Shown: piece by piece, positions 30,401 to 46,100 of the stretch
Layout: every line of letters starts with the position of its first letter
Position numbering within the stretch: position 1 is the first letter of the stretch
Assembly: GCA_032622095.1 (NCBI GenBank)
Contig: CP136069.1
Coordinates: 32,216,194 to 32,280,193 of the forward strand
Reading direction: 5' to 3'
Source of the DNA: Siphonodentalium dalli
Taxonomy: Eukaryota > Mollusca > Scaphopoda > Gadilida > Siphonodentaliidae
DNA: 64,000 bases
Translations under genes and position numbers: made by a program
Notes under the pieces: model-generated
Seen by the model: only the letters and a program-made list of their open reading frames with translations
Database searches by the model: none
What the model was told of the DNA's origin: nothing

Positions 30401-33400
30401 TCTTGTTTGTTGTACATTATATATGGAGGTGGGTACTCTTGTTTGTTGTACATTATATATGGAGGTGGGTACTCTTGTTTGTTGTATATTATATATGGAG
30501 GTGGGTACTCTTGTTTGTTGTATATTATATATGGAGGTTGGTGCTATGATTTGTTGTACATTATATATGGAGGTGGGTACTCTTGTTTGCTGTACATTAT
30601 ATATGGAGGTGGGTACTCTTGTTTGTTGTATATTATATATGGAGGTTGGTGCTATGATTTGTTGTACATTATATATGTAGGTGGGTACTCTTGTTTGTTG
30701 TACATTATATATGGAGGTGGGTACTCTTGTTTGTTGTACATTATATATGGAGGTGGGTACTCTTGTTTGTTGTATATTATATATGGAGGTTGGTGCTATG
30801 ATTTGTTGTACATTATATATGTAGGTGGGTACTCTTGTTTGTTGTACATTATATATGGAGGTGGGTACTCTTGTTTGTTGTACATTATATATGGAGGTGG
30901 GTACTCTTGTTTGTTGTATATTATATATGGAGGTTGGTGCTATGATTTGTTGTACATTATATATGTAGGTGGGTACTCTTGTTTGTTGTACATTATATAT
31001 GGAGGTGGGTACTCTTGTTTGTTGTACATTATATATGGAGGTGGGTACTCTTGTTTGTTGTACATTATATATGGAGGTGGGTACTCTTGTTTGTTGTACA
31101 TTATATATGGAGGTGGGTACTCTTGTTTGTTGTATATTATATATGGAGGTGGGTACTCTTGTTTGTTGTACATTATATATGGAGGTTGGTACTCTTGTTT
31201 GTTGTATATTATATATGGAGGTTGGTGCTATGATTTGTTGTACATTATATATGGAGGTGGGTACTCTTGTTTGTTGTATATTATATATGGAGGTTGGTGC
31301 TATGATTTGTTGTACATTATATATGGAGGTGGGTACTCTTGTTTGTTGTACATTATATATGGAGGTGGGTACTCTTGTTTGTTGTACATTATATATGGAG
31401 GTGGGTACTCTTGTTTGTTGTATATTATATATGTAGGTGGGTACTCTTGTTTGTTGTATATTATATATGGAGGTGGGTACTCTTGTTTGTTGTATATTAT
31501 ATATGGAGGTTGGTACTCTTGTTTGTTGTATATTATATATGGAGGTTGGTGCTATGATTTGTTGTATATTATATATGGAGGTTGGTGCTATGATTTGTTG
31601 TACATTATATATGTAGGTGGGTACTCTTGTTTGTTGTACATTATATATGGAGGTGGGTACTCTTGTTTGTTGTACATTATATATGGAGGTAGGTACTCTT
31701 GTTTGTTGTATATTATATATGGAGGTTGGTGCTATGATTTGTTGTACATTATATATGTAGGTGGGTACTCTTGTTTGTTGTATATTATATATGGAGGTGG
31801 GTACTCTTGTTTGTTGTATATTATATATGGAGGTGGGTACTCTTGTTTGTTGTACATTATATATGGAGGTGGGTACTCTTGTTTGTTGTATATTATATAT
31901 GGAGGTTGGTGCTATGATTTGTTGTACATTATATATGGAGGTGGGTACTCTTGTTTGTTGTATATTATATATGGAGGTGGGTACTCTTGTTTGTTGTATA
32001 TTATATATGGAGGTTGGTGCTATGATTTGTTGTACATTATATATGGAGGTGGGTATTCTTGTTTGTTGTACATTATATATGGAGGTGGGTACTCTTGTTT
32101 GTTGTACATTATATATGGAGGTGGGTACTCTTGTTTGTTGTATATTATATATGGAGGTGGGTACTCTTGTTTGTTGTATATTATATATGGAGGTTGGTGC
32201 TATGATTTGTTGTACATTATATATGGAGGTGGGTACTCTTGTTTGCTGTACATTATATATGGAGGTGGGTACTCTTGTTTGTTGTATATTATATATGGAG
32301 GTTGGTGCTATGATTTGTTGTACATTATATATGTAGGTGGGTACTCTTGTTTGTTGTACATTATATATGGAGGTGGGTACTCTTGTTTGTTGTACATTAT
32401 ATATGGAGGTGGGTACTCTTGTTTGTTGTATATTATATATGGAGGTTGGTGCTATGATTTGTTGTACATTATATATGGAGGTGGGTACTCTTGTTTGTTG
32501 TACATTATATATGGAGGTGGGTACTCTTGTTTGTTGTACATTATATATGGAGGTGGGTACTCTTGTTTGTTGTATATTATATATGGAGGTGGGTACTCTT
32601 GTTTGTTGTACATTATATATGGAGGTTGGTACTCTTGTTTGTTGTATATTATATATGGAGGTTGGTGCTATGATTTGTTGTACATTATATATGGAGGTGG
32701 GTACTCTTGTTTGCTGTACATTATATATGGAGGTGGGTACTCTTGTTTGTTGTATATTATATATGGAGGTTGGTGCTATGATTTGTTGTACATTATATAT
32801 GTAGGTGGGTACTCTTGTTTGTTGTATATTATATATGGAGGTGGGTACTCTTGTTTGCTGTACATTATATATGGAGGTGGGTGCTATGATTTGTTGTACA
32901 TTATATATGGAGGTGGGTGCTATGATTTGTTGTACATTATATATGGAGGTGGGTACTCTTGTTTGTTGTACATTATATATGGAGGTGGGTGCTCTTGTTT
33001 GTTGTACATTATATATGGAGGTGGGTACTCTTGTTTGTTGTACATTATATATGGAGGTGGGTGCTCTTGTTTGTTGTACATTATATATGGAGGTGGGTGC
33101 TATGATTTGTTGTACATTATATATGGAGGTGGGTACTCTTGTTTGTTGTACATTATATATGGAGGTGGGTGCTCTTGTTTGTTGTACATTATATATGGAG
33201 GTGGGTACTCTTGTTTGTTGTACATTATATATGGAGGTGGGTACTCTTGTTTGTTGTACATTATATATGGAGGTTGGTACTCTTGTTTGTTGTACATTAT
33301 ATATGGAGGTGGGTACTCTTGTTTGTTGTATATTATATATGGAGGTGGGTACTCTTGTTTGTTGTACATTATATATGGAGGTGGGTACTCTTGTTTGTTG

Positions 33401-33693
33401 TACATTATATATGGAGGTGGGTACTCTTGTTTGTTGTATATTATATATGGAGGTGGGTACTCTTGTTTGTTGTACATTATATATGGAGGTGGGTACTCTT
33501 GTTTGTTGTATATTATATATGGAGGTGGGTACTCTTGTTTGTTGTACATTATATATGGAGGTGGGTACTCTTGTTTGTTGTATATTATATATGGAGGTGG
33601 GTACTCTTGTTTGTTGTACATTATATATGGAGGTGGGTACTCTTGTTTGTTGTACATTATATATGGAGGTGGGTGCTCTTGTTTGTTGTACAT
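22370..33693. repeat. Long (about 11.3 kb) segmental duplication, copy 1
   Basis: Variant order across this whole tract reappears at about 36126-47410 with an offset of 13,753-13,756 bp. Matching landmarks are 23263/37019, 24415/38171, 27873/41627, 29205/42959, 31761/45515 and 33139/46892. The offset falls from 13,754 to 13,753 after a deleted base at about 45916 (GGTGGGTCTCTTG). The copies are close enough that this is either a recent duplication or a long-read assembly duplication. Confidence 0.82.
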
Positions 33694-33792
33694 TATATAT
33701 GGAGGTGGGTACTCTTGTTTGTTGTATATTATATATGGAGGTGGGTACTCTTGTTTGTTGTATATTATATATGGAGGTTGGTACTCTTGTTT

Positions 33793-34802
33793 CTTTACAT
33801 TATACTGTATGTGGTGGGTGCTATGATTCGTTGTACATTATATATGGAGGTGGGTACTCTTGTTTGTTGTACATTATATATGGAGGTGGGTACTCTTGTT
33901 TCTGTTACATTATATATGGAGGTGGGTACTCTTGTTTGTTGTACATTATATATGGAGGTGGGTACTCTTGTTTGTTGTACATTATATATGGAGGTGGGTG
34001 CTCTTGTTTGTTGTACATTATATATGGAGGTGGGTACTCTTGTTTGTTGTACATTATATATGGAGGTGGGTACTCTTGTTTGTTGTATATTATATATGGA
34101 GGTGGGTACTCTTGTTTGTTGTACATTATATATGGAGGTGGGTACTCTTGTTTGTTGTACATTATATATGGAGGTGGGTGCTCTTGTTTGTTGTACATTA
34201 TATATGGAGGTGGGTACTCTTGTTTGTTGTATATTATATATGGAGGTGGGTACTCTTGTTTGTTGTATATTATATATGGAGGTTGGTACTCTTGTTTCTT
34301 TACATTATACTGTATGTGGTGGGTGCTATGATTCGTTGTACATTATATATGGAGGTGGGTACTCTTGTTTGTTGTACATTATATATGGAGGTGGGTACTC
34401 TTGTTTCTGTTACATTATATATGGAGGTGGGTACTCTTGTTTGTTGTACATTATATATGGAGGTGGGTACTCTTGTTTGTTGTACATTATATATGGAGGT
34501 GGGTACTCTTGTTTGTTGTACATTATATATGGAGGTGGGTGCTCTTGTTTGTTGTACATTATATATGGAGGTGGGTGCTCTTGTTTGTTGTACATTATAT
34601 ATGGAGGTGGGTACTCTTGTTTGTTGTATATTATATATGGAGGTGGGTGCTCTTGTTTGTTGTACATTATATATGGAGGTGGGTACTCTTGTTTGTTGTA
34701 TATTATATATGGAGGTGGGTACTCTTGTTTGTTGTACATTATATATGGAGGTGGGTACTCTTGTTTGTTGTACATTATATATGGAGGTGGGTACTCTTGT
34801 TT
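33793..34802. repeat. 505-bp tandem duplication marked by the TACTGTATGTGG unit
   Basis: The odd unit TTTACATTATACTGTATGTG at 33793 is repeated at 34298, and the following monomers match at an offset of 505 bp. The same block appears again near 47474-47980 (offset 13,176 from the second copy). Confidence 0.78.
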
Positions 34803-37134
34803 GTTGTATATTATATATGGAGGTGGGTGCTCTTGTTTGTTGTACATTATATATGGAGGTGGGTACTCTTGTTTGTTGTATATTATATATGGAGGTTGGT
34901 ACTCTTGTTTGCTGTACATTATATATGGAGGTGGGTACTCTTGTTTGTTGTATATTATATATGGAGGTGGGTACTCTTGTTTGTTGTACATTATATATGG
35001 AGGTGGGTACTCTTGTTTGTTGTACATTATATATGGAGGTGGGTGCTCTTGTTTGTTGTTCATTATATATGGAGGTGGGTACTCTTGTTTGTTGTATATT
35101 ATATATGGAGGTGGGTACTCTTGTTTGTTGTATATTATATATGGAGGTGGGTACTCTTGTTTGTTGTACATTATATATGGAGGTGGGTACTCTTGTTTGT
35201 TGTACATTATATATGGAGGTGGGTACTCTTGTTTGTTGTATATTATATATGGAGGTGGGTACGCTTGTTTGTTGTACATTATATATGTAGGTGGGTACTC
35301 TTGTTTGTTGTATATTATATATGGAGGTGGGTACTCTTGTTTGTTGTATATTATATATGGAGGTGGGTACTCTTGTTTGTTGTACATTATATATGGAGGT
35401 GGGTACTCTTGTTTGTTGTATATTGTATATGGAGGTGGGTACTCTTGTTTGTTGTATATTATATATGGAGGTGGGTACTCTTGTTTGTTGTACATTATAT
35501 ATGGAGGTGGGTACTCTTGTTTGTTGTACATTATATATGGAGGTGGGTGCTATGATTTGTTGTATATTATATATGGAGGTGGGTGCTATGATTTGTTGTA
35601 CATTATATATGTAGGTGGGTACTCTTGTTTGTTGTACATTATATATGGAGGTGGGTACTCTTGTTTGTTGTACATTATATATGGAGGTGGGTACTCTTGT
35701 TTGTTGTATATTATATATGGAGGTTGGTGCTATGATTTGTTGTACATTATATATGTAGGTGGGTACTCTTGTTTGTTGTACATTATATATGGAGGTGGGT
35801 ATTCTTGTTTGTTGTACATTATATATGGAGGTTGGTGCTATGATTTGTTGTATATTATATATGGAGGTGGGTACTCTTGTTTGTTGTATATTATATATGG
35901 AGGTGGGTGCTCTTGTTTGTTGTACATTATATATGGAGGTGGGTACTCTTGTTTGTTGTATATTATATATGGAGGTGGGTACTCTTGTTTGTTGTACATT
36001 ATATATGGAGGTGGGTACTCTTGTTTGTTGTACATTATATATGGAGGTGGGTACTCTTGTTTGTTGTATATTATATATGGAGGTGGGTGCTCTTGTTTGT
36101 TGTACATTATATATGGAGGTGGGTACTCTTGTTTGTTGTATATTATATATGGAGGTTGGTACTCTTGTTTGCTGTACATTATATATGGAGGTGGGTACTC
36201 TTGTTTGTTGTATATTATATATGGAGGTGGGTACTCTTGTTTGTTGTACATTATATATGGAGGTGGGTACTCTTGTTTGTTGTACATTATATATGGAGGT
36301 GGGTGCTCTTGTTTGTTGTTCATTATATATGGAGGTGGGTACTCTTGTTTGTTGTATATTATATATGGAGGTGGGTACTCTTGTTTGTTGTATATTATAT
36401 ATGGAGGTGGGTACTCTTGTTTGTTGTACATTATATATGGAGGTGGGTACTCTTGTTTGTTGTACATTATATATGGAGGTGGGTACTCTTGTTTGTTGTA
36501 TATTATATATGGAGGTGGGTACGCTTGTTTGTTGTACATTATATATGTAGGTGGGTACTCTTGTTTGTTGTATATTATATATGGAGGTGGGTACTCTTGT
36601 TTGTTGTATATTATATATGGAGGTGGGTACTCTTGTTTGTTGTACATTATATATGGAGGTGGGTACTCTTGTTTGTTGTATATTGTATATGGAGGTGGGT
36701 ACTCTTGTTTGTTGTATATTATATATGGAGGTGGGTACTCTTGTTTGTTGTACATTATATATGGAGGTGGGTACTCTTGTTTGTTGTACATTATATATGG
36801 AGGTGGGTGCTATGATTTGTTGTATATTATATATGGAGGTGGGTGCTATGATTTGTTGTACATTATATATGTAGGTGGGTACTCTTGTTTGTTGTACATT
36901 ATATATGGAGGTGGGTACTCTTGTTTGTTGTACATTATATATGGAGGTGGGTACTCTTGTTTGTTGTATATTATATATGGAGGTTGGTGCTATGATTTGT
37001 TGTACATTATATATGTAGGTGGGTACTCTTGTTTGTTGTACATTATATATGGAGGTGGGTATTCTTGTTTGTTGTACATTATATATGGAGGTTGGTGCTA
37101 TGATTTGTTGTATATTATATATGGAGGTGGGTAC
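34615..37134. repeat. 1,260-bp (35-monomer) tandem duplication
   Basis: Tracts around 35291-35614 and 36551-36874 are the same variant string offset by 1,260 bp, exactly 35 monomers. Shared rare variants include GGTACGCTTG near 35259/36519 and TGTATATTGTATATGG near 35421/36681. Outer limits are approximate. Confidence 0.78.
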
Positions 37135-40100
37135 TCTTGTTTGTTGTATATTATATATGGAGGTTGGTGCTATGATCTGTTGTATATTATATATGGAGGT
37201 GGGTACTCTTGTTTGTTGTACATTATATATGGAGGTGGGTACTCTTGTTTGTTGTATATTATATATGGAGGTTGGTGCTATGATTTGTTGTACATTATAT
37301 ATGGAGGTGGGTACTCTTGTTTGTTGTATATTATATATGGAGGTTGGTGCTATGATTTGTTGTACATTATATATGGAGGTGGGTACTCTTGTTTGTTGTA
37401 CATTATATATGGAGGTGGGTACTCTTGTTTGTTGTACATTATATATGGAGGTGGGTACTCTTGTTTGTTGTATATTATATATGGAGGTGGGTACTCTTGT
37501 TTGTTGTATATTATATATGGAGGTTGGTGCTATGATTTGTTGTACATTATATATGGAGGTGGGTACTCTTGTTTGTTGTATATTATATATGGAGGTTGGT
37601 GCTATGATTTGTTGTACATTATATATGGAGGTGGGTACTCTTGTTTGTTGTACATTATATATGGAGGTGGGTACTCTTGTTTGTTGTACATTATATATGG
37701 AGGTGGGTACTCTTGTTTGTTGTATATTATATATGGAGGTTGGTGCTATGATTTGTTGTACATTATATATGGAGGTGGGTACTCTTGTTTGTTGTACATT
37801 ATATATGGAGGTGGGTGCTATGATTTGTTGTACATTATATATGGAGGTGGGTACTCTTGTTTGTTGTATATTATATATGTAGGTGGGTACTCTTGTTTGT
37901 TGTACATTATATATGGAGGTGGGTACTCTTGTTTGTTGTATATTATATATGGAGGTTGGTTCTATGATTTGTTGTACATTATATATGGAGGTGGGTACTC
38001 TTGTTTGTTGTACATTATATATGGAGGTGGGTACTCTTGTTTGCTGTACATTATATATGGAGGTGGGTACTCTTGTTTGTTGTATATTATATATGGAGGT
38101 TGGTGCTATGATTTGTTGTACATTATATATGGAGGTGGGTACTCTTGTTTGTTGTATATTATATATGTAGGTGGGTACTCTTGTTTGTTGTACATTATAT
38201 ATTGAGGTGGGTACTCTTGTTTGTTGTACATTATATATGGAGGTGGGTACTCTTGTTTGTTGTATATTATATATGGAGGTTGGTGCTATGATTTGTTGTA
38301 CATTATATATGGAGGTGGGTACTCTTGTTTGTTGTACATTATATATGGAGGTGGGTACTCTTGTTTGTTGTACATTATATATGGAGGTGAGTACTCTGGT
38401 TTCTTTTACATTATATATGGAGGTGGGTACTCTTGTTTGTTGTATATTATATATGGAGGTGGGTACTCTTGTTTGTTGTACATTATATATGGAGGTGGGT
38501 ACTCTTGTTTGTTGTATATTATATATGGAGGTTGGTGCTATGATTTGTTGTACATTATATATGGAGGTGGGTACTCTTGTTTGTTGTACATTATATATGG
38601 AGGTGGGTGCTCTTGTTTGTTGTACATTATATATGGAGGTGGGTACTCTTGTTTGCTGTACATTATATATGGAGGTGGGTACTCTTGTTTGTTGTATATT
38701 ATATATGGAGGTTGGTGCTATGATTTGTTGTACATTATATATGTAGGTGGGTACTCTTGTTTGTTGTACATTATATATGGAGGTGGGTACTCTTGTTTGT
38801 TGTATATTATATATGGAGGTGGGTGCTCTTGTTTGTTGTACATTATATATGGTGGTGGGTACTCTTGTTTGTTGTACATTATATATGGAGGTGGGTACTC
38901 TTGTTTGTTGTATATTATATATGGAGGTGGGTGCTCTTGTTTGTTGTACATTATATATGTAGGTGGGTACTCTTGTTTGTTGTACATTATATATGGAGGT
39001 GGGTACTCTTGTTTGTTGTATATTATATATGGAGGTGGGTGCTCTTGTTTGTTGTACATTATATATGGAGGTTGGTACTCTTGTTTGTTGTACATTATAT
39101 ATGGTGGTGGGTACTCTTGTTTGTTGTACATTATATATGGAGGTGGGTACTCTTGTTTGTTGTATATTATATATGGAGGTGGGTACTCTTGTTTGTTGTA
39201 CATTATATATGGAGGTGGGTACTCTTGTTTGTTGTATATTATATATGGAGGTTGGTGCTATGATTTGTTGTACATTATATTTGTAGGTGGGTACTCTTGT
39301 TTGTTGTACATTATATATGGAGGTGGGTACTCTTGTTTGTTGTATATTATATATGGAGGTGGGTACTCTTGTTTGTTGTACATTATATATGGAGGTGGGT
39401 ACTCTTGTTTGTTGTACATTATATATGGAGGTGGGTGCTATGATTTGTTGTACATTATATATGGAGGTGGGTACTCTTGTTTGTTGTACATTATATATGG
39501 AGGTGGGTACTTTTGTTTGTTGTACATTATATATGGAGGTGGGTGCTCTTGTTTGTTGTACATTATATATGGAGGTGGGTACTCGTGTTTGTTGTACATT
39601 ATATATGGAGGTGGGTGCTCTTGTTTGTTGTTCATTATATATGGAGGTGGGTACTCTTGTTTGTTGTATATTATATATGGAGGTGGGTACTCTTGTTTGT
39701 TGTATATTATATATGGAGGTGGGTACTCTTGTTTGTTGTACATTATATATGGAGGTGGGTACTCTTGTTTGTTGTACATTATATATGGAGGTGGGTACTC
39801 TTGTTTGTTGTATATTATATATGGAGGTGGGTACTCTTGTTTGTTGTACATTATATATGTAGGTGGGTACTCTTGTTTGTTGTATATTATATATGGAGGT
39901 GGGTACTCTTGTTTGTTGTATATTATATATGGAGGTGGGTACTCTTGTTTGTTGTACATTATATATGGAGGTGGGTACTCTTGTTTGTTGTATATTGTAT
40001 ATGGTGGTGGGTACTCTTGTTTGTTGTATATTATATATGGAGGTGGGTACTCTTGTTTGTTGTACATTATATATGGAGGTGGGTACTCTTGTTTGTTGTA

Positions 40101-43100
40101 CATTATATATGGAGGTGGGTGCTATGATTTGTTGTATATTATATATGGAGGTGGGTGCTATGATTTGTTGTACATTATATATGTAGGTGGGTACTCTTGT
40201 TTGTTGTACATTATATATGGAGGTGGGTACTCTTGTTTGTTGTACATTATATATGGAGGTGGGTACTCTTGTTTGTTGTATATTATATATGGAGGTTGGT
40301 GCTATGATTTGTTGTACATTATATATGTAGGTGGGTACTCTTGTTTGTTGTACATTATATATGGAGGTGGGTATTCTTGTTTGTTGTACATTATATATGG
40401 AGGTTGGTGCTATGATTTGTTGTATATTATATATGGAGGTGGGTACTCTTGTTTGTTGTATATTATATATGGAGGTTGGTGCTATGATTTGTTGTATATT
40501 ATATATGGAGGTGGGTACTCTTGTTTGTTGTACATTATATATGGAGGTGGGTACTCTTGTTTGTTGTATATTATATATGGAGGTTGGTGCTATGATTTGT
40601 TGTACATTATATATGGAGGTGGGTACTCTTGTTTGTTGTATATTATATATGGAGGTTGGTGCTATGATTTGTTGTACATTATATATGGAGGTGGGTACTC
40701 TTGTTTGTTGTACATTATATATGGAGGTGGGTACTCTTGTTTGTTGTACATTATATATGGAGGTGGGTACTCTTGTTTGTTGTATATTATATATGGAGGT
40801 GGGTACTCTTGTTTGTTGTATATTATATATGGAGGTTGGTGCTATGATTTGTTGTACATTATATATGGAGGTGGGTACTCTTGTTTGTTGTATATTATAT
40901 ATGGAGGTTGGTGCTATGATTTGTTGTACATTATATATGGAGGTGGGTACTCTTGTTTGTTGTACATTATATATGGAGGTGGGTACTCTTGTTTGTTGTA
41001 CATTATATATGGAGGTGGGTACTCTTGTTTGTTGTATATTATATATGGAGGTTGGTGCTATGATTTGTTGTACATTATATATGGAGGTGGGTACTCTTGT
41101 TTGTTGTACATTATATATGGAGGTGGGTGCTATGATTTGTTGTTCATTATATATGGAGGTGGGTACTCTTGTTTGTTGTATATTATATATGTAGGTGGGT
41201 ACTCTTGTTTGTTGTACATTATATATGGAGGTGGGTACTCTTGTTTGTTGTATATTATATATGGAGGTTGGTGCTATGATTTGTTGTACATTATATATGG
41301 AGGTGGGTACTCTTGTTTGTTGTACATTATATATGGAGGTGGGTACTCTTGTTTGCTGTACATTATATATGGAGGTGGGTACTCTTGTTTGTTGTATATT
41401 ATATATGGAGGTTGGTGCTATGATTTGTTGTACATTATATATGGAGGTGGGTACTCTTGTTTGTTGTATATTATATATGTAGGTGGGTACTCTTGTTTGT
41501 TGTACATTATATATGGAGGTGGGTACTCTTGTTTGTTGTACATTATATATGGAGGTGGGTACTCTTGTTTGTTGTATATTATATATGGAGGTTGGTGCTA
41601 TGATTTGTTGTACATTATATATGTAGGTGGGTACTCTTGTTTGCTGTACATTATATATTGAGGTGGGTACTCTTGTTTGTTGTACATTATATATGGAGGT
41701 GGGTACTCTTGTTTGTTGTATATTATATATGGAGGTTGGTGCTATGATTTGTTGTACATTATATATGGAGGTGGGTACTCTTGTTTGTTGTACATTATAT
41801 ATGGAGGTGGGTACTCTTGTTTGTTGTACATTATATATGGAGGTGAGTACTCTGGTTTCTTTTACATTATATATGGAGGTGGGTACTCTTGTTTGTTGTA
41901 TATTATATATGGAGGTGGGTACTCTTGTTTGTTGTACATTATATATGGAGGTGGGTACTCTTGTTTGTTGTATATTATATATGGAGGTTGGTGCTATGAT
42001 TTGTTGTACATTATATATGGAGGTGGGTACTCTTGTTTGTTGTACATTATATATGGAGGTGGGTGCTCTTGTTTGTTGTACATTATATATGGAGGTGGGT
42101 ACTCTTGTTTGCTGTACATTATATATGGAGGTGGGTACTCTTGTTTGTTGTATATTATATATGGAGGTTGGTGCTATGATTTGTTGTACATTATATATGT
42201 AGGTGGGTACTCTTGTTTGTTGTACATTATATATGGAGGTGGGTACTCTTGTTTGTTGTATATTATATATGGAGGTGGGTGCTCTTGTTTGTTGTACATT
42301 ATATATGGTGGTGGGTACTCTTGTTTGTTGTACATTATATATGGAGGTGGGTACTCTTGTTTGTTGTATATTATATATGGAGGTGGGTGCTCTTGTTTGT
42401 TGTACATTATATATGTAGGTGGGTACTCTTGTTTGTTGTACATTATATATGGAGGTGGGTACTCTTGTTTGTTGTATATTATATATGGAGGTGGGTGCTC
42501 TTGTTTGTTGTACATTATATATGGAGGTTGGTACTCTTGTTTGTTGTACATTATATATGGTGGTGGGTACTCTTGTTTGTTGTACATTATATATGGAGGT
42601 GGGTACTCTTGTTTGTTGTATATTATATATGGAGGTGGGTGCTATGATTTGTTGTACATTATATATGGAGGTGGGTACTCTTGTTTGTTGTATATTATAT
42701 ATGGAGGTTGGTGCTATGATTTGTTGTACATTATATTTGTAGGTGGGTACTCTTGTTTGTTGTACATTATATATGGAGGTGGGTACTCTTGTTTGTTGTA
42801 TATTATATATGGAGGTGGGTACTCTTGTTTGTTGTATATTATATATGGAGGTGGGTACTCTTGTTTGTTGTATATTATATATGGAGGTGGGTACTCTTGT
42901 TTGTTGTACATTATATATGTAGGTGGGTGCTCTTGTTTGTTGTACATTATATATGTAGGTGGGTGCTCTTGTTTGTTGTATATTATATATGGAGGTGGGT
43001 GCTCTTGTTTGTTGTATATTATATATGGAGGTGGGTACTCTTGTTTGTTGTACATTATATATGGAGGTGGGTACTCTTGTTTGTTGTACATTATATATGG

Positions 43101-46100
43101 AGGTGGGTACTCTTGTTTGTTGTATATTATATATGGAGGTGGGTACTCTTGTTTGTTGTACATTATATATGGAGGTGGGTACTCTTGTTTGTTGTTCATT
43201 ATATATGGAGGTGGGTACTCTTGTTTGTTGTATATTATATATGGAGGTGGGTGCTCTTGTTTGTTGTATATTATATATGGAGGTTGGTGCTCTTGTTTGT
43301 TGTACATTATATATGGAGGTGGGTACTCTTGTTTGTTGTACATTATATATGTAGGTGGGTGCTCTTGTTTGTTTTACATTATATATGTAGGTGGGTACTC
43401 TTGTTTGTTGTACATTATATATGGTGGTGGGTACTCTTGTTTGTTGTACATTATATATGGAGGTGGGTACTCTTGTTTGTTGTATATTATATATGGAGGT
43501 GGGTGCTCTTGTTTGTTGTACATTATATATGTAGGTGGGTACTCTTGTTTGTTGTACATTATATATGTAGGTGGGTACTCTTGTTTGTTGTACATTATAT
43601 ATGGAGGTGGGTACTCTTGTTTGTTGTATATTATATATGGAGGTGGGTGCTCTTGTTTGTTGTACATTATATATGTAGGTGGGTACTCTTGTTTGTTGTA
43701 CATTATATATGGAGGTGGGTACTCTTGTTTGTTGTATATTATATATGGAGGTGGGTGCTCTTGTTTGTTGTATATTATATATGGAGGTGGGTACTCTTGT
43801 TTGTTGTACATTATATATGGAGGTGGGTACTCTTGTTTGTTGTATATTATATATGGAGGTTGGTGCTATGATTTGTTGTACATTATATATGGAGGTGGGT
43901 ACTCTTGTTTGTTGTACATTATATATGGAGGTGGGTACTCTTGTTTGTTGTACATTATATATGGAGGTGGGTACTCTTGTTTGTTGTACATTATATATGG
44001 AGGTGGGTACTCTTGTTTGTTGTATATTATATATGGAGGTTGGTGCTATGATTTGTTGTACATTATATATGGAGGTGGGTACTCTTGTTTGTTGTATATT
44101 ATATATGGAGGTGGGTGCTATGATTTGTTGTACATTATATATGGAGGTGGGTACTCTTGTTTGTTGTACATTATATATGGAGGTGGGTACTCTTGTTTGT
44201 TGTACATTATATATGGAGGTGGGTACTCTTGTTTGTTGTATATTATATATGGAGGTGGGTACTCTTGTTTGTTGTATATTATATATGGAGGTTGGTGCTA
44301 TGATTTGTTGTACATTATATATGGAGGTGGGTACTCTTGTTTGCTGTACATTATATATGGAGGTGGGTACTCTTGTTTGTTGTATATTATATATGGAGGT
44401 TGGTGCTATGATTTGTTGTACATTATATATGTAGGTGGGTACTCTTGTTTGTTGTACATTATATATGGAGGTGGGTACTCTTGTTTGTTGTACATTATAT
44501 ATGGAGGTGGGTACTCTTGTTTGTTGTATATTATATATGGAGGTTGGTGCTATGATTTGTTGTACATTATATATGTAGGTGGGTACTCTTGTTTGTTGTA
44601 CATTATATATGGAGGTGGGTACTCTTGTTTGTTGTACATTATATATGGAGGTGGGTACTCTTGTTTGTTGTATATTATATATGGAGGTTGGTGCTATGAT
44701 TTGTTGTACATTATATATGTAGGTGGGTACTCTTGTTTGTTGTACATTATATATGGAGGTGGGTACTCTTGTTTGTTGTACATTATATATGGAGGTGGGT
44801 ACTCTTGTTTGTTGTACATTATATATGGAGGTGGGTACTCTTGTTTGTTGTACATTATATATGGAGGTGGGTACTCTTGTTTGTTGTATATTATATATGG
44901 AGGTGGGTACTCTTGTTTGTTGTACATTATATATGGAGGTTGGTACTCTTGTTTGTTGTATATTATATATGGAGGTTGGTGCTATGATTTGTTGTACATT
45001 ATATATGGAGGTGGGTACTCTTGTTTGTTGTATATTATATATGGAGGTTGGTGCTATGATTTGTTGTACATTATATATGGAGGTGGGTACTCTTGTTTGT
45101 TGTACATTATATATGGAGGTGGGTACTCTTGTTTGTTGTACATTATATATGGAGGTGGGTACTCTTGTTTGTTGTATATTATATATGTAGGTGGGTACTC
45201 TTGTTTGTTGTATATTATATATGGAGGTGGGTACTCTTGTTTGTTGTATATTATATATGGAGGTTGGTGCTATGATTTGTTGTACATTATATATGGAGGT
45301 GGGTACTCTTGTTTGTTGTATATTATATATGGAGGTTGGTGCTATGATTTGTTGTACATTATATATGTAGGTGGGTACTCTTGTTTGTTGTACATTATAT
45401 ATGGAGGTGGGTACTCTTGTTTGTTGTACATTATATATGGAGGTAGGTACTCTTGTTTGTTGTATATTATATATGGAGGTTGGTGCTATGATTTGTTGTA
45501 CATTATATATGTAGGTGGGTACTCTTGTTTGTTGTATATTATATATGGAGGTGGGTACTCTTGTTTGTTGTATATTATATATGGAGGTGGGTACTCTTGT
45601 TTGTTGTACATTATATATGGAGGTGGGTACTCTTGTTTGTTGTATATTATATATGGAGGTTGGTGCTATGATTTGTTGTACATTATATATGGAGGTGGGT
45701 ACTCTTGTTTGTTGTATATTATATATGGAGGTGGGTACTCTTGTTTGTTGTATATTATATATGGAGGTTGGTGCTATGATTTGTTGTACATTATATATGG
45801 AGGTGGGTATTCTTGTTTGTTGTACATTATATATGGAGGTGGGTACTCTTGTTTGTTGTACATTATATATGGAGGTGGGTACTCTTGTTTGTTGTATATT
45901 ATATATGGAGGTGGGTCTCTTGTTTGTTGTATATTATATATGGAGGTTGGTGCTATGATTTGTTGTACATTATATATGGAGGTGGGTACTCTTGTTTGCT
46001 GTACATTATATATGGAGGTGGGTACTCTTGTTTGTTGTATATTATATATGGAGGTTGGTGCTATGATTTGTTGTACATTATATATGTAGGTGGGTACTCT